Positions 1 through 6,516 of a stretch of 11,091 nucleotides of DNA are shown piece by piece; position 1 is the stretch's first letter; the number at the start of each line of letters is the position of its first letter. The position numbers and the translations under genes are program-made. The DNA comes from Desulfuromonadales bacterium (lineage in GTDB: Bacteria; Desulfobacterota; Desulfuromonadia; Desulfuromonadales; BM103). Under the pieces are notes generated by a model, which ran no database searches, was not told the DNA's origin, and saw only the letters and a list, made by a program, of their open reading frames with translations. The stretch is taken from contig DAOWJU010000014.1 of assembly GCA_030640215.1 (NCBI GenBank), positions 1 through 11,091 on the forward strand, given 5' to 3'.

Positions 1-35
1 AATGAACACGTTTCAATATATACGCTCCAATTTAT

Positions 36-111
36 GTAGGGGCGCCGCTTGCTGCGCCCTGCTTGTCTTGTACGGTTAATCAAAACCGGGCGCAGCAAGC
101 AGCGCCCCTAC
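36..111. repeat. REP-like palindromic repeat
   Basis: Two 26-nt arms at 36-61 and 86-111 are inverted copies of each other with only 2 mismatches, separated by a 24-nt spacer. The outer ends read GTAGGGGCGC and GCGCCCCTAC. Palindromes starting with GTAGGGGCG are a common type of intergenic repeat in environmental bacteria and are often thought to be mobilised by REP-associated tyrosine transposases; that link is general knowledge, and no such transposase is in this window. The rest of 1-177 shows no gene or other signal I can support. Confidence 0.75.
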
Positions 112-177
112 GAAAGATTGTTCAGATTATATAAGAGGTAAACCTGTTGATATGGGCAGTGAAATTGGCAGGGTACT

Positions 178-215
178 AAAAACAAAAGGGCTGCAATCAA
201 ATGATTGCAGCCCTT
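178..215 (-). terminator. intrinsic terminator after tRNA-Leu
   Basis: A 13-bp perfect stem (186-198 with 203-215) with a 4-nt loop is followed, on the minus strand, by TTTTGTTTTT. It lies 10 nt beyond the 3' end of the tRNA gene and would end tRNA transcripts and any read-through from secG. Confidence 0.88.
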
Positions 216-225
216 GTTATGTATA

Positions 226-313
226 TGGTGCCGAAGGCGAGAATCGAACTCGCACGTCCTTTCGAACACACGCCCCTCAAGCGTGCGTGTCTACCAATTC
301 CACCACTTCGGCA
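226..313 (-). tRNA. tRNA-Leu (anticodon GAG)
   Basis: This is a class II tRNA that folds fully. The 7-bp acceptor stem is TGCCGAA/TTCGGCA, and the D-arm contains the usual AATTGGTAGACAC. The anticodon stem CACGC/GCGTG encloses TTGAGGG, with anticodon GAG at 276-278. The extra arm GTTC-GAAA-GGAC is long, as expected for leucine, and carries a GNRA loop. The T-arm is GCGAG-TTCGATT-CTCGC. The terminal CCA is encoded (226-228). The tRNA reads CUC/CUU leucine codons. It follows secG on the same strand but has its own promoter and terminator, so it can be expressed independently of the glycolytic genes. Confidence 0.96.
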
Positions 314-322
314 AGCGATATA

Positions 323-351
323 TTTATACTGATATGATGCGACTCTGTCAA
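323..351 (-). promoter_or_regulatory. sigma-70 promoter of tRNA-Leu
   Basis: On the minus strand, TTGACA (346-351) and TATAAA (323-328) are separated by exactly 17 nt, close to consensus. The -10 box ends 9 nt before the mature tRNA 5' end, as expected for a tRNA with a very short leader. The -35 box overlaps a small inverted repeat (GTCAAT/ATTGAC, 347-361) just after the secG stop codon. Confidence 0.85.
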
Positions 352-364
352 TAAAATTGACGCT

Positions 365-700
365 TTACTTTGCGTCCGCAGGAGGTGCTGCGGGCGGTGT
401 GTTCTGAGCTGGCATGGACGCCGGTGCAGAGGTCGGTGCAACCTGGTCTGGCATAACGCTTGAGGACCCGGCCTGGCCCCAGAAGATAGCGAGCGACAGG
501 CTGGTCAACATGAAGATAACTGCTACACCTGTGGTTACTTTGCTCAGGAACGTCTGGCCACCGGTTGCACCGAAAACGGTGTTGCTGCCGCCACCGCCGA
601 AAGAAGCGCCAGCTTCGGCACCTTTTCCGCCCTGAATCAGAACGATACCGATCAGAGCAAGGCAAATCAGTATATGTATGATTAAAAGTATGCTGTTCAT
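365..700 (-). CDS. secG: SecG, preprotein translocase subunit
   Basis: SecG is the small third subunit of the SecYEG protein-conducting channel in the inner membrane and assists SecA-driven export. The 111-residue product has the expected two-helix hairpin: TM1 at about residues 3-22 and TM2 at about 54-74. Between them is the glycine-rich stretch typical of SecG (QGGKGAEAGASFGGGGSNTV, about 23-42). The tail after residue 76 is rich in Pro/Ala and poorly conserved, which is common in longer SecG proteins. The ATG is preceded by AAGGGG (706-711). The gene follows tpiA by 94 nt, and I see no convincing promoter in that gap, so co-transcription with pgk-tpiA is likely. The tpiA-secG-tRNA-Leu order is widespread in bacteria and supports the call. 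Confidence 0.95.
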   Translation of the reverse strand: MNSILLIIHILICLALIGIVLIQGGKGAEAGASFGGGGSNTVFGATGGQTFLSKVTTGVAVIFMLTSLSLAIFWGQAGSSSVMPDQVAPTSAPASMPAQNTPPAAPPADAK

Positions 701-794
701 GTTGTCCCCTTAAATGCCGAACTCTGTTTTTGAAGAGAAGCACTCTAACATAATAGTTTTTGTGAGAAAAGGTGGAATTTCACTTTTTCAAAAA

Positions 795-1556
795 TTACGC
801 AATGGGTTGGAAGTTGACGATCCGGGCAAAATCCTCTGATTTGAGGCTGGCACCACCAACCAACGCACCATCAACGTCTGGTTGACTCATAAGGCTATCA
901 ACATTACCTGGCTTGACGCTGCCACCGTAGAGGATGCGCGTCGCGTTGCCAGTCTGTTCGTCGTACAACTCGGTCACTAGCGCGCGGATAAAAGCGTGTG
1001 CTTCCTGGGCTTGTTCGTCACTGGCGGTTTTGCCGGTACCGATCGCCCAGACTGGTTCGTAAGCAATCACGACACCTGCCATCTGTTCAGCACTGAGTTT
1101 TTTCAGCCCTAAACGAATCTGACGGCGCAGCACGTCGAACATCTGGTCCGTTTCTCGCTCTTCCAGGGTCTCGCCGATACAGAGAATGATGCCCAGGTTT
1201 GCTTCGGCCAGGGCGTGAGCTTTGCTATTGACCTGCTCATCGGATTCACCAAACAGTTGACGACGTTCCGAATGGCCGATAATGACATATTGACACCCGA
1301 CATCCTTCAACAAAGGCGGAGAGACTTCACCGGTGAAAGCGCCCTGGGGCTCTGGATAACAATTTTGAGCCGCCAACTTGATATTGCTGCCATTAATCGT
1401 TTCGGCAACTTTTCCCAGGGCGGTATAGACCGGAGCGACGACGATGTCCACATTCTGGTTGTCGGCCACGGCTGGAATCAACTCAGCGACCAGACTGGAT
1501 GATTCTTCGAGAGTCTTATGCAATTTCCAGTTACCAGCAATCATAGGTTTACGCAT
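795..1556 (-). CDS. tpiA: triosephosphate isomerase
   Basis: This cytoplasmic TIM-barrel enzyme interconverts dihydroxyacetone phosphate and glyceraldehyde 3-phosphate. At 253 residues it is the normal family length. All active-site elements are visible: N9 and K11 in AGNWK, the electrophilic H95 in IGHSERR, and the catalytic base E167 in AYEPVWAIGTGK with the flexible loop 6 (168-176). The phosphate-binding GGSVKPGN (211-218) and GALVGGASL (230-238) are also present. The start is well supported by AAAGGAG (1564-1570) seven nt before the ATG. It lies 85 nt after pgk on the same strand, consistent with a glycolytic operon. Nothing appears broken or unusual. Confidence 0.98.
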   Translation of the reverse strand: MRKPMIAGNWKLHKTLEESSSLVAELIPAVADNQNVDIVVAPVYTALGKVAETINGSNIKLAAQNCYPEPQGAFTGEVSPPLLKDVGCQYVIIGHSERRQLFGESDEQVNSKAHALAEANLGIILCIGETLEERETDQMFDVLRRQIRLGLKKLSAEQMAGVVIAYEPVWAIGTGKTASDEQAQEAHAFIRALVTELYDEQTGNATRILYGGSVKPGNVDSLMSQPDVDGALVGGASLKSEDFARIVNFQPIA

Positions 1557-1589
1557 TAGTAAACTCCTTTAAGCAGTATAAATTGTAAG

Positions 1590-1629
1590 GCTGTAAGGTT
1601 TACCACCTGTTAGCCCTACAGTTTACAGC
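1590..1629. repeat. small inverted repeat between pgk and tpiA
   Basis: GCTGTAA (1590-1596) and TTACAGC (1623-1629) are perfect inverted copies around a 26-nt spacer in the 85-nt pgk-tpiA gap. There is no T-tract after it on the minus strand, so it does not look like a terminator. It may be a weak mRNA hairpin, or chance. Confidence 0.3.
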
Positions 1630-1641
1630 TTTATAGCTTTC

Positions 1642-2835
1642 TTATTCAGCGTCCGTCAGGGCGGCAAGGCCAGGAAGAATTTTACCTTCCAGGAACTCAA
1701 GAGACGCACCACCGCCAGTCGAAATATGGGTCATCTTTGATTCGACCCCGGCTTTTTTGACGGCTGCCACAGAATCACCGCCGCCGACAATCGAACGAGC
1801 TTTTGAATCTGCCAGAGTCGCGGCAAGGGACATGGTGCCACTGGCAAAGGCATCAAACTCGAAAACTCCCATGGGGCCATTCCAAACCACCATGCGGGCA
1901 TTTCGCAGCGCACCGGTGTAGGTAGCAATCGTGGCTGGTCCGATATCCAGAGCCATCCAGTCGGGCGGAAAGTTGGCATCGCTACAGATCTTGTGCTCGG
2001 CATCTGGACTGAATTCAGAGGCGACCACATGATCTAGCGGCAACAGCAGGTTTACGCCTTTGTCTGCAGCTTTCTGCACAAGTCTTTTTGCCAGCTCGAT
2101 CCGATCTTCCTCGACCAGTGATTTGCCTGTTGGACGATCCTTGGCGCGCAGGAAAGTGTAAGCCATGCCGCCGCCGATGATCAAGGTGTCGACCTTGTCC
2201 AGCAGATTTTCGATGACCGCGATCTTGTCACTGACCTTGGCACCACCGATGACAGCGACGAAGGGATGGTCCGGGTAGGCAAGAGCCTGGCCGAGATACT
2301 TGATTTCTTTTTCTAGCAGGAAACCCGCAGCAGCCGGTTGCAGGAAGTGAGTCACGCCCTCTGTCGAAGCGTGGGCACGATGCGCTGTGCCGAAGGCGTT
2401 ATTAATGTAGATGTCGGCATTCTCGGCCAAAGCTTTGGCAAAGGCAGGGTCATTCTTAGTCTCACCGGCATGGAAGCGTACATTCTCCAGCAAGAGAACG
2501 TCGCCATCCACCATCTGGTTGACCATTCTTGTGACATCCGGGCCGACGCAATCCGGTGCCATTTTAACCGACTTGCCAAGATACTGCGACAGGCAGGGCG
2601 CCACCGAGGCGAGGCTGAATTTGGCTTCTGGACCGTTCTTGGGCCGCCCAAGGTGGGAGGCCAGAATCAGGCGTCCGCCATTGTTGATAATGTGGCGGAT
2701 GGTCGGCATCGATGCCTTGACGCGCGTATCGTCGGTAATCTGGTTGTTCTTATCGAGGGGGACGTTGAAGTCGACTCGGCAGAAAACCCGCTTACCCTGA
2801 AAGTCGATATCTCTGACGGAGAGTTTTTTAAACAT
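1642..2835 (-). CDS. pgk: phosphoglycerate kinase
   Basis: Pgk transfers a phosphoryl group between 1,3-bisphosphoglycerate and ADP, the step next to GAPDH in glycolysis/gluconeogenesis. With the ATG at 2835 the product is 397 residues, the usual bacterial length. Substrate-domain motifs are VDFNVP (21-26), SHLGRP (60-65), LLENVRF (115-121) and [10 protein letters not shown]. Nucleotide-domain motifs are GGAKVSDK (197-204), GGGMAYTFL (221-229), WNGPMGVFE (318-326), GGGDSVAA (351-358) and STGGGASLE (372-380). A TTG at 2877 would add 14 residues without family similarity and would start inside a repeat, so it is rejected. Residues 145-146 are NN where many homologues have ND, a mild variation outside the main catalytic motifs. 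The gene is separated from gap by a terminator and a foldback repeat, so its transcription start is uncertain. Confidence 0.97.
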   Translation of the reverse strand: MFKKLSVRDIDFQGKRVFCRVDFNVPLDKNNQITDDTRVKASMPTIRHIINNGGRLILASHLGRPKNGPEAKFSLASVAPCLSQYLGKSVKMAPDCVGPDVTRMVNQMVDGDVLLLENVRFHAGETKNDPAFAKALAENADIYINNAFGTAHRAHASTEGVTHFLQPAAAGFLLEKEIKYLGQALAYPDHPFVAVIGGAKVSDKIAVIENLLDKVDTLIIGGGMAYTFLRAKDRPTGKSLVEEDRIELAKRLVQKAADKGVNLLLPLDHVVASEFSPDAEHKICSDANFPPDWMALDIGPATIATYTGALRNARMVVWNGPMGVFEFDAFASGTMSLAATLADSKARSIVGGGDSVAAVKKAGVESKMTHISTGGGASLEFLEGKILPGLAALTDAE

Positions 2836-2842
2836 CTGATTG

Positions 2843-2847
2843 CCCTT
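2843..2847 (-). promoter_or_regulatory. ribosome binding site deciding the pgk start
   Basis: AAGGG lies 7 nt before the ATG at 2835. It supports the 397-residue start over the upstream TTG at 2877, which falls in the terminal inverted repeat of the neighbouring element. Confidence 0.75.
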
Positions 2848-2868
2848 GTTAAGCTGTGCCGAATGAGC

Positions 2869-2992
2869 CTCTTGCAAAAGTCTTTAAAAGCCCAGTAGCC
2901 GTCATTCCCGCGAAGGCGGGAATCCAGAGGTTCACAGGATTTGTCAAAAACCTGGATCCCCGTATTCACGAGGATGACGACTTTTGCAAGAG
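2869..2992. repeat. foldback (MITE-like) element between gap and pgk
   Basis: The ends are perfect 14-bp inverted repeats, CTCTTGCAAAAGTC (2869-2882) and GACTTTTGCAAGAG (2979-2992). Inside are second inverted arms of 28 nt (2900-2927 and 2952-2979) matching at 22 of 28 positions. The left inner arm contains ATTCCC-N8-GGGAAT (2904-2923). That is the format of the dRS3 repeat known from Neisseria, and similar GTCATTCCCGCG repeats occur in many proteobacteria. There is no coding capacity. The element lies about 20 bp upstream of the pgk ribosome binding site. TTGACA is present in the central loop on the minus strand, but no good -10 follows at the right distance. Confidence 0.82.
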
Positions 2993-3008
2993 CTTCGAAT
3001 TAATCAAT

Positions 3009-3038
3009 AAAAAAAGGGCAGGTTGATAACCTGCCCTT
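3009..3038 (-). terminator. intrinsic terminator after gap
   Basis: An 11-bp perfect stem (AAGGGCAGGTT, 3014-3024, with 3028-3038) with a 3-nt loop is followed on the minus strand by a run of seven T residues. It starts 11 nt after the gap stop codon and should uncouple most gap transcription from pgk. Confidence 0.9.
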
Positions 3039-3049
3039 GATGTGGATTG

Positions 3050-4051
3050 TTAAGCTTTGGCCATCAGTTTAACCAGGTCGACTATGCGGTTTGAATAACC
3101 CCATTCATTGTCGTACCAGCTCATGACCTTGACCATGGTACCGCCGATCACCGTAGTGATTGCAGCATCAACCGTGGAAGATGACGGGTCGCCGTTGAAG
3201 TCGCAGGAGACCAATGGCTCTTCGCAGTAAGCGAGAATTCCTTTTAGAGGACCGTCCGCGGCTGCTTTTAACGCTGCGTTGACTTCTTCAATAGAAGTTG
3301 ATTTTTCTGTTTCGACAACCAGGTCGACCAAAGAGACGTTCGGCGTCGGTACGCGAACGGCCAGGCCGTCGAGCTTGCCTTTCAGCTCTGGAAGAACCAG
3401 GGCAACAGCCTTGGCAGCTCCCGTGGTGGTTGGGATCATCGACAGAGCCGCTGCACGAGCGCGGCGCATATCGCTATGCGGCAGATCGAGAATGCTCTGA
3501 TCGTTGGTGTAGGCGTGAACTGTGGTCATCAGGCCCTTGACGATACCAAAGTTGTCCAGCAGGACCTTGGCGACCGGGGCCAGGCAGTTGGTGGTACAGG
3601 AGGCATTCGATACGATGTTGTGTTTGGCTGCGTCGTAAAGTTCGTCGTTGACGCCCATGCAGACTGTTAAGTCAACTTCTTTGCCGGGGGCACTGATGAT
3701 GACTTTGTGGGCGCCTGCCTGGATATGCTTGCCAGCGTCTTTGCCGTTAGTAAAAAATCCGGTCGATTCGATAACAATATCTATACCGAGCTCTTTCCAG
3801 GGCAGAGCGGCAGGATCACGCTCACTGAAGATTTTGATCGATTTGCCGCCGATCTGAATAGTGTCGTCTGCGGCAGAAACATCCTCTGCAAATATGCCAT
3901 GGATCGAGTCATACTTGAGCAGGTGAGCGAGCGTCTCTGGGCTGGTGAGGTCATTGATGGCTACGATTTCAAATTCTGCATTGTTCTGTGCTGCGCGCAA
4001 CACGTTCCTGCCGATGCGTCCAAAGCCGTTAATGGCAACTTTTACCGACAT
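3050..4051 (-). CDS. gap: type I glyceraldehyde-3-phosphate dehydrogenase
   Basis: This enzyme converts glyceraldehyde 3-phosphate, NAD and phosphate to 1,3-bisphosphoglycerate in the cytoplasm. The 333-residue product is of normal length and complete. The Rossmann motif is INGFGRIGR (7-15). D34 in the AINDL strand end and L190-P191 in the S-loop are features of NAD-specific rather than NADP-specific enzymes. The nucleophile is C152 in [12 protein letters not shown] and its partner is H179 in [10 protein letters not shown]. The C-terminal [11 protein letters not shown] (312-322) is canonical. The start is fixed by GGGAGGA (4060-4066) eight nt before the ATG. It has a strong recognisable promoter and a structured leader upstream, and a terminator downstream, so it can form its own transcription unit. 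It heads the gap-pgk-tpiA cluster. Confidence 0.98.
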   Translation of the reverse strand: MSVKVAINGFGRIGRNVLRAAQNNAEFEIVAINDLTSPETLAHLLKYDSIHGIFAEDVSAADDTIQIGGKSIKIFSERDPAALPWKELGIDIVIESTGFFTNGKDAGKHIQAGAHKVIISAPGKEVDLTVCMGVNDELYDAAKHNIVSNASCTTNCLAPVAKVLLDNFGIVKGLMTTVHAYTNDQSILDLPHSDMRRARAAALSMIPTTTGAAKAVALVLPELKGKLDGLAVRVPTPNVSLVDLVVETEKSTSIEEVNAALKAAADGPLKGILAYCEEPLVSCDFNGDPSSSTVDAAITTVIGGTMVKVMSWYDNEWGYSNRIVDLVKLMAKA

Positions 4052-4077
4052 ATTACTCGTCCTCCCAGTGTGGTTTT

Positions 4078-4115
4078 AAAAAAAGAAAGATGCCTGACGG
4101 AAAACCGCTCAGGCA
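4078..4115 (-). promoter_or_regulatory. terminator-like hairpin in the gap leader
   Basis: TGCCTGA (4109-4115 read on minus) pairs with TCAGGCA (4091-4097). The stem is extended by a G/C stretch with one bulge around a TTTT loop. On the minus strand it is followed by a pyrimidine/T-rich tract ending in seven T residues (4078-4084). It lies between the predicted gap transcription start (about 4129) and the ribosome binding site (4060-4066). No minus-strand gene lies upstream of it, so it cannot be the terminator of another gene here. It could be an attenuator, a 5' mRNA-stabilising hairpin, or a block on stray antisense transcription; the sequence does not decide between these. Confidence 0.55.
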
Positions 4116-4135
4116 GAAAATTTATCGACGCATGA

Positions 4136-4189
4136 ATGATAACGAATCACCTAAAGTTGGTCAACCGTTTTTAATCTCCATTTTTAATC
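4136..4189 (-). promoter_or_regulatory. sigma-70 promoter of gap with A-tract upstream region
   Basis: On the minus strand TTGACC (4159-4164) and TATCAT (4136-4141) are separated by exactly 17 nt. Just upstream of the -35 are two copies of GATTAAAAA (4168-4176 and 4181-4189) spaced 13 nt apart, resembling an UP element bound by the RNA polymerase alpha C-terminal domain. The start would be near 4129, giving a leader of about 78 nt before the gap ATG. A strong promoter suits an abundant glycolytic enzyme. Confidence 0.78.
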
Positions 4190-4193
4190 ACTT

Positions 4194-4232
4194 TCAAGCA
4201 ATATCAAGCAATATCAAGCAATATCAAGCAAT
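4194..4232. repeat. 10-bp direct repeat, about four copies
   Basis: The unit TCAAGCAATA is repeated almost 4 times without mismatch. It lies in the divergent region, about 30 bp upstream of the gap -35 box and about 130 bp upstream of the kinase start. The period equals roughly one DNA helical turn, so all copies face the same side of the helix. It could be a set of regulator sites or a variable-number repeat. The remainder of the gap/kinase intergenic region (4233-4359) shows only a poor plus-strand promoter candidate (TTGACG at 4269 with a weak -10). Confidence 0.85.
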
Positions 4233-4359
4233 GCTGGTTGCCCTGCAGCTGTTGTTTGTGATATGTAATTGACGCTCTTTTTTGTTGTGTTTAGCTATTT
4301 CTTGAGCATGTCGCTTCATCCCACCATTAAAGGATGTTCTGAGGCTTTCCCATAAGATT

Positions 4360-6399
4360 ATGAAAAATTCTCTGGAAAGACGCATCCTGATCTTCAGCTT
4401 ACTGGCGCTGACTCTTACCATCGCAGTTAATACCTGGTTTAATGTTGACAGCTTCCGACGTAGCTACCGGGACGGTATCCTGCAACGAACCCAGACCTTC
4501 ACAAATGCGTTGAAAACCCAAGTTGAAGCGGTTGTCAATCTGGGCTTGCCTTTGGATGAAATTGACGGTATTTCCGAACGCTGCCAGGAAATCGTTGCCA
4601 ACGATCCGGAAATCTCTTACTGCCTGATTGAAGATTCCTCCGGGACTGTCCTCTATTATAGCGATACCCAATATCCTGTTATTGCCAATTCTGATTATGT
4701 CGGCAACCTTTCACCTGATGTCTCCATCCTTGATTCACAGCTTATGGGCAAAGTTTATGACTATGCCGCTCCGGTCTACGATTATGACGACAAGGTGGCG
4801 GGGCGGGTTCGCATCGGTTTCCAGGATGCAGTTCTCGATGCATTAGTCATGGATCATCTCGGTTCAACAGCCCAGGTTCTTGTCGCTGCTTTTATTGTCG
4901 TTTTTACCCTGATTGTGCTCTTCTCCCGTTATGACCTGGTTCTGCCGATTCGACGGCTCTGTGGTATGGCGGAGGAACTTGCGGCCGGTAATTTTAATGT
5001 CAAGACACCGTCCTTAAGAACCCGGGAACTGGCTATGCTGGGTGACACCCTGGCCGGTATGGCAAACTCCCTGCGTGAACGTGACGAAGAATTGAGCCGC
5101 AACTACGAGGAAGTGGAACATACCAACCTCGAGCTGCAGAGGTCTTACGAAAATCTGGAAAGCATCAGTTCAGAACTTGGACGCAGTCGGGAAATCTATC
5201 GTTCTCTGCTGGATGAAGCGAGTGATGCGATCCTGGTTTGTGACGATGAAGACACCCTTGTTATTGCCAACAAGGCCGCAGAACGTTTCTTCGGTCTGCC
5301 GAAGGCGAAGATAGAAGCAAAGAATTATTTCTCCTTCTTGGAGATGATTCAATGCCGTGACCTGGAAGGCCAGTTTGAAAGGCATCAGACTGTTCAGCCG
5401 GGAGAGTCAGGTGGTTCTGAAATCCGCTTCTGGCGTGAGATGGACCAGCATAGTCTGCTCGGGCGGGCTTCAACGTCTGTTATTGTTGGTAAGGATGGCA
5501 GGCGGTTGGTGCAGATCATTGTTCGTGATGCCACCAAAGAAGAGGAAATTCGACTCAATCTGGAGCGTGCCGCTACCGAGATGGAACGGCTTAACCTGAT
5601 GAAGAATTCTTTCCTCGGCCTGGCTTCGCATGAGTTGAAAACGCCTTTGACGATTATTATGGGCTACGTGGAACTTCTTCTGGTTGATCGAGATGAGCCG
5701 TTTGATGATGACACTCTTAGCCTGATCAGGCATATCTCCACGGCCAGCGAACGTCTCTCCGAGATTGTGCATGACATGGTTGATGTCTCACTGATTGACG
5801 GCCGAACCATTGATCTTGTCAGCCAGGATGTTGACATCAACGTCCTTGTTCAACGCGCGGTTGACAAAGTGGAGTCTTCTGTTCGTCAGCGAGAACAGGT
5901 TTTGAAGCTGGATCTGACACGTGATCTGCCGCTGGTGAAGTGTGATGTCGAACGCATGATCCAGGTGATTGGAAACGTCCTTGGCAACGCCATCAAGTTT
6001 ACACCGGACAAAGGACTTATTATTGTACAGACTAAACTGGTCAACCGTCCGCGACAGTCGGAGAGATTTGCGACCAGTCGTGAACAAGGAGCCTGTTTGA
6101 TTAGTAAGGATCAGGTTCCCTATGTTGAAATTGCTGTCTGTGACAAAGGCATCGGCATTGCCGAATCGGAGCAGGAAGCTATCTTCGATAAGTTCCACGA
6201 GGTTGGCGATGTCGAAGAGCATTCCACCGGCAAGGTGGCATTTAAGAGCCGTGGCGCCGGGCTTGGCTTGAGTATCGTAAAGGGGATCGTCGACTTGCAC
6301 GGTGGCGCAGTCTGGGTTGAGAGCCCTGGTCATAATCCGGAGACAATGCCCGGGAGTACATTCTATCTTTTGCTCCCTACCGTCACTCTCAATACTTAG
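4360..6399 (+). CDS. membrane sensor histidine kinase (HAMP-PAS)
   Basis: This 679-residue protein would sense a periplasmic or membrane signal and phosphorylate an unseen response regulator. In order it has TM1 (about 9-26) and a periplasmic domain (about 27-170, Cache/PAS-like, with cysteines 75 and 88). TM2 follows (about 171-189), then HAMP (190-243), a coiled-coil linker (about 236-285) and a cytoplasmic PAS domain (about 280-392). HisKA carries the phospho-acceptor H424 in ASHELKTPL. The ATP-binding domain has an N-box with N543 (LGNAIKFTP), G1 DKGIGI (595-600), F-box IFDKFHEV (608-615) and G2 GAGLGLSIV (632-640). All catalytic residues are present. Between the N and G1 boxes there is a somewhat long polar insertion (about 560-587). 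The ATG gives a natural membrane anchor, but its ribosome binding site is poor (GAGG at 4341), so the start is less certain. No response regulator is adjacent. The signal and target are unknown. Confidence 0.93.
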   Translation: MKNSLERRILIFSLLALTLTIAVNTWFNVDSFRRSYRDGILQRTQTFTNALKTQVEAVVNLGLPLDEIDGISERCQEIVANDPEISYCLIEDSSGTVLYYSDTQYPVIANSDYVGNLSPDVSILDSQLMGKVYDYAAPVYDYDDKVAGRVRIGFQDAVLDALVMDHLGSTAQVLVAAFIVVFTLIVLFSRYDLVLPIRRLCGMAEELAAGNFNVKTPSLRTRELAMLGDTLAGMANSLRERDEELSRNYEEVEHTNLELQRSYENLESISSELGRSREIYRSLLDEASDAILVCDDEDTLVIANKAAERFFGLPKAKIEAKNYFSFLEMIQCRDLEGQFERHQTVQPGESGGSEIRFWREMDQHSLLGRASTSVIVGKDGRRLVQIIVRDATKEEEIRLNLERAATEMERLNLMKNSFLGLASHELKTPLTIIMGYVELLLVDRDEPFDDDTLSLIRHISTASERLSEIVHDMVDVSLIDGRTIDLVSQDVDINVLVQRAVDKVESSVRQREQVLKLDLTRDLPLVKCDVERMIQVIGNVLGNAIKFTPDKGLIIVQTKLVNRPRQSERFATSREQGACLISKDQVPYVEIAVCDKGIGIAESEQEAIFDKFHEVGDVEEHSTGKVAFKSRGAGLGLSIVKGIVDLHGGAVWVESPGHNPETMPGSTFYLLLPTVTLNT

Positions 6400-6516
6400 T
6401 CCTTTTTTTATTACGCTTCTCGCTTGCATCCTTTGCTCTCTTACGTTATGTATCCGGCCACCAATAAATGGTTGAAACCATCTCATGATTCTTAGCATGC
6501 ATTACAAAGGTAAAAT

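Noticed and set aside
152..337. Plus-strand open frame of 61 codons over the tRNA
   Set aside because: It covers the terminator, the tRNA-Leu gene and its promoter on the opposite strand, so it is not a gene.
2836..2877. Upstream TTG start that would lengthen Pgk by 14 residues
   Set aside because: The extra residues have no family match, the TTG lies in a repeat end, and the ATG at 2835 has a well-spaced ribosome binding site and gives the normal length.
2338..2898. Plus-strand open frame of 186 codons opposite pgk
   Set aside because: It is antisense to conserved Pgk motifs and runs into the foldback element, with no family features.
2904..2923. dRS3-type repeat as evidence of a Neisseria origin or a phage attachment site
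   Set aside because: The ATTCCC-N8-GGGAAT format occurs in many proteobacteria and no integrase or phage gene is present.
3707..4135. Plus-strand open frame opposite the 5' part of gap, reaching into the gap leader
   Set aside because: It overlaps conserved GAPDH coding sequence and the gap promoter/leader, and has no recognisable domain.
4194..4232. Possible CRISPR array
   Set aside because: The units are 10 bp and directly adjacent, with no spacers and no cas genes nearby.
5788..6498. Minus-strand open frame of 236 codons opposite the kinase gene
   Set aside because: It is fully antisense to the conserved HisKA/HATPase region, has no recognisable domain, and its sequence is explained by the codon pattern of the real gene.
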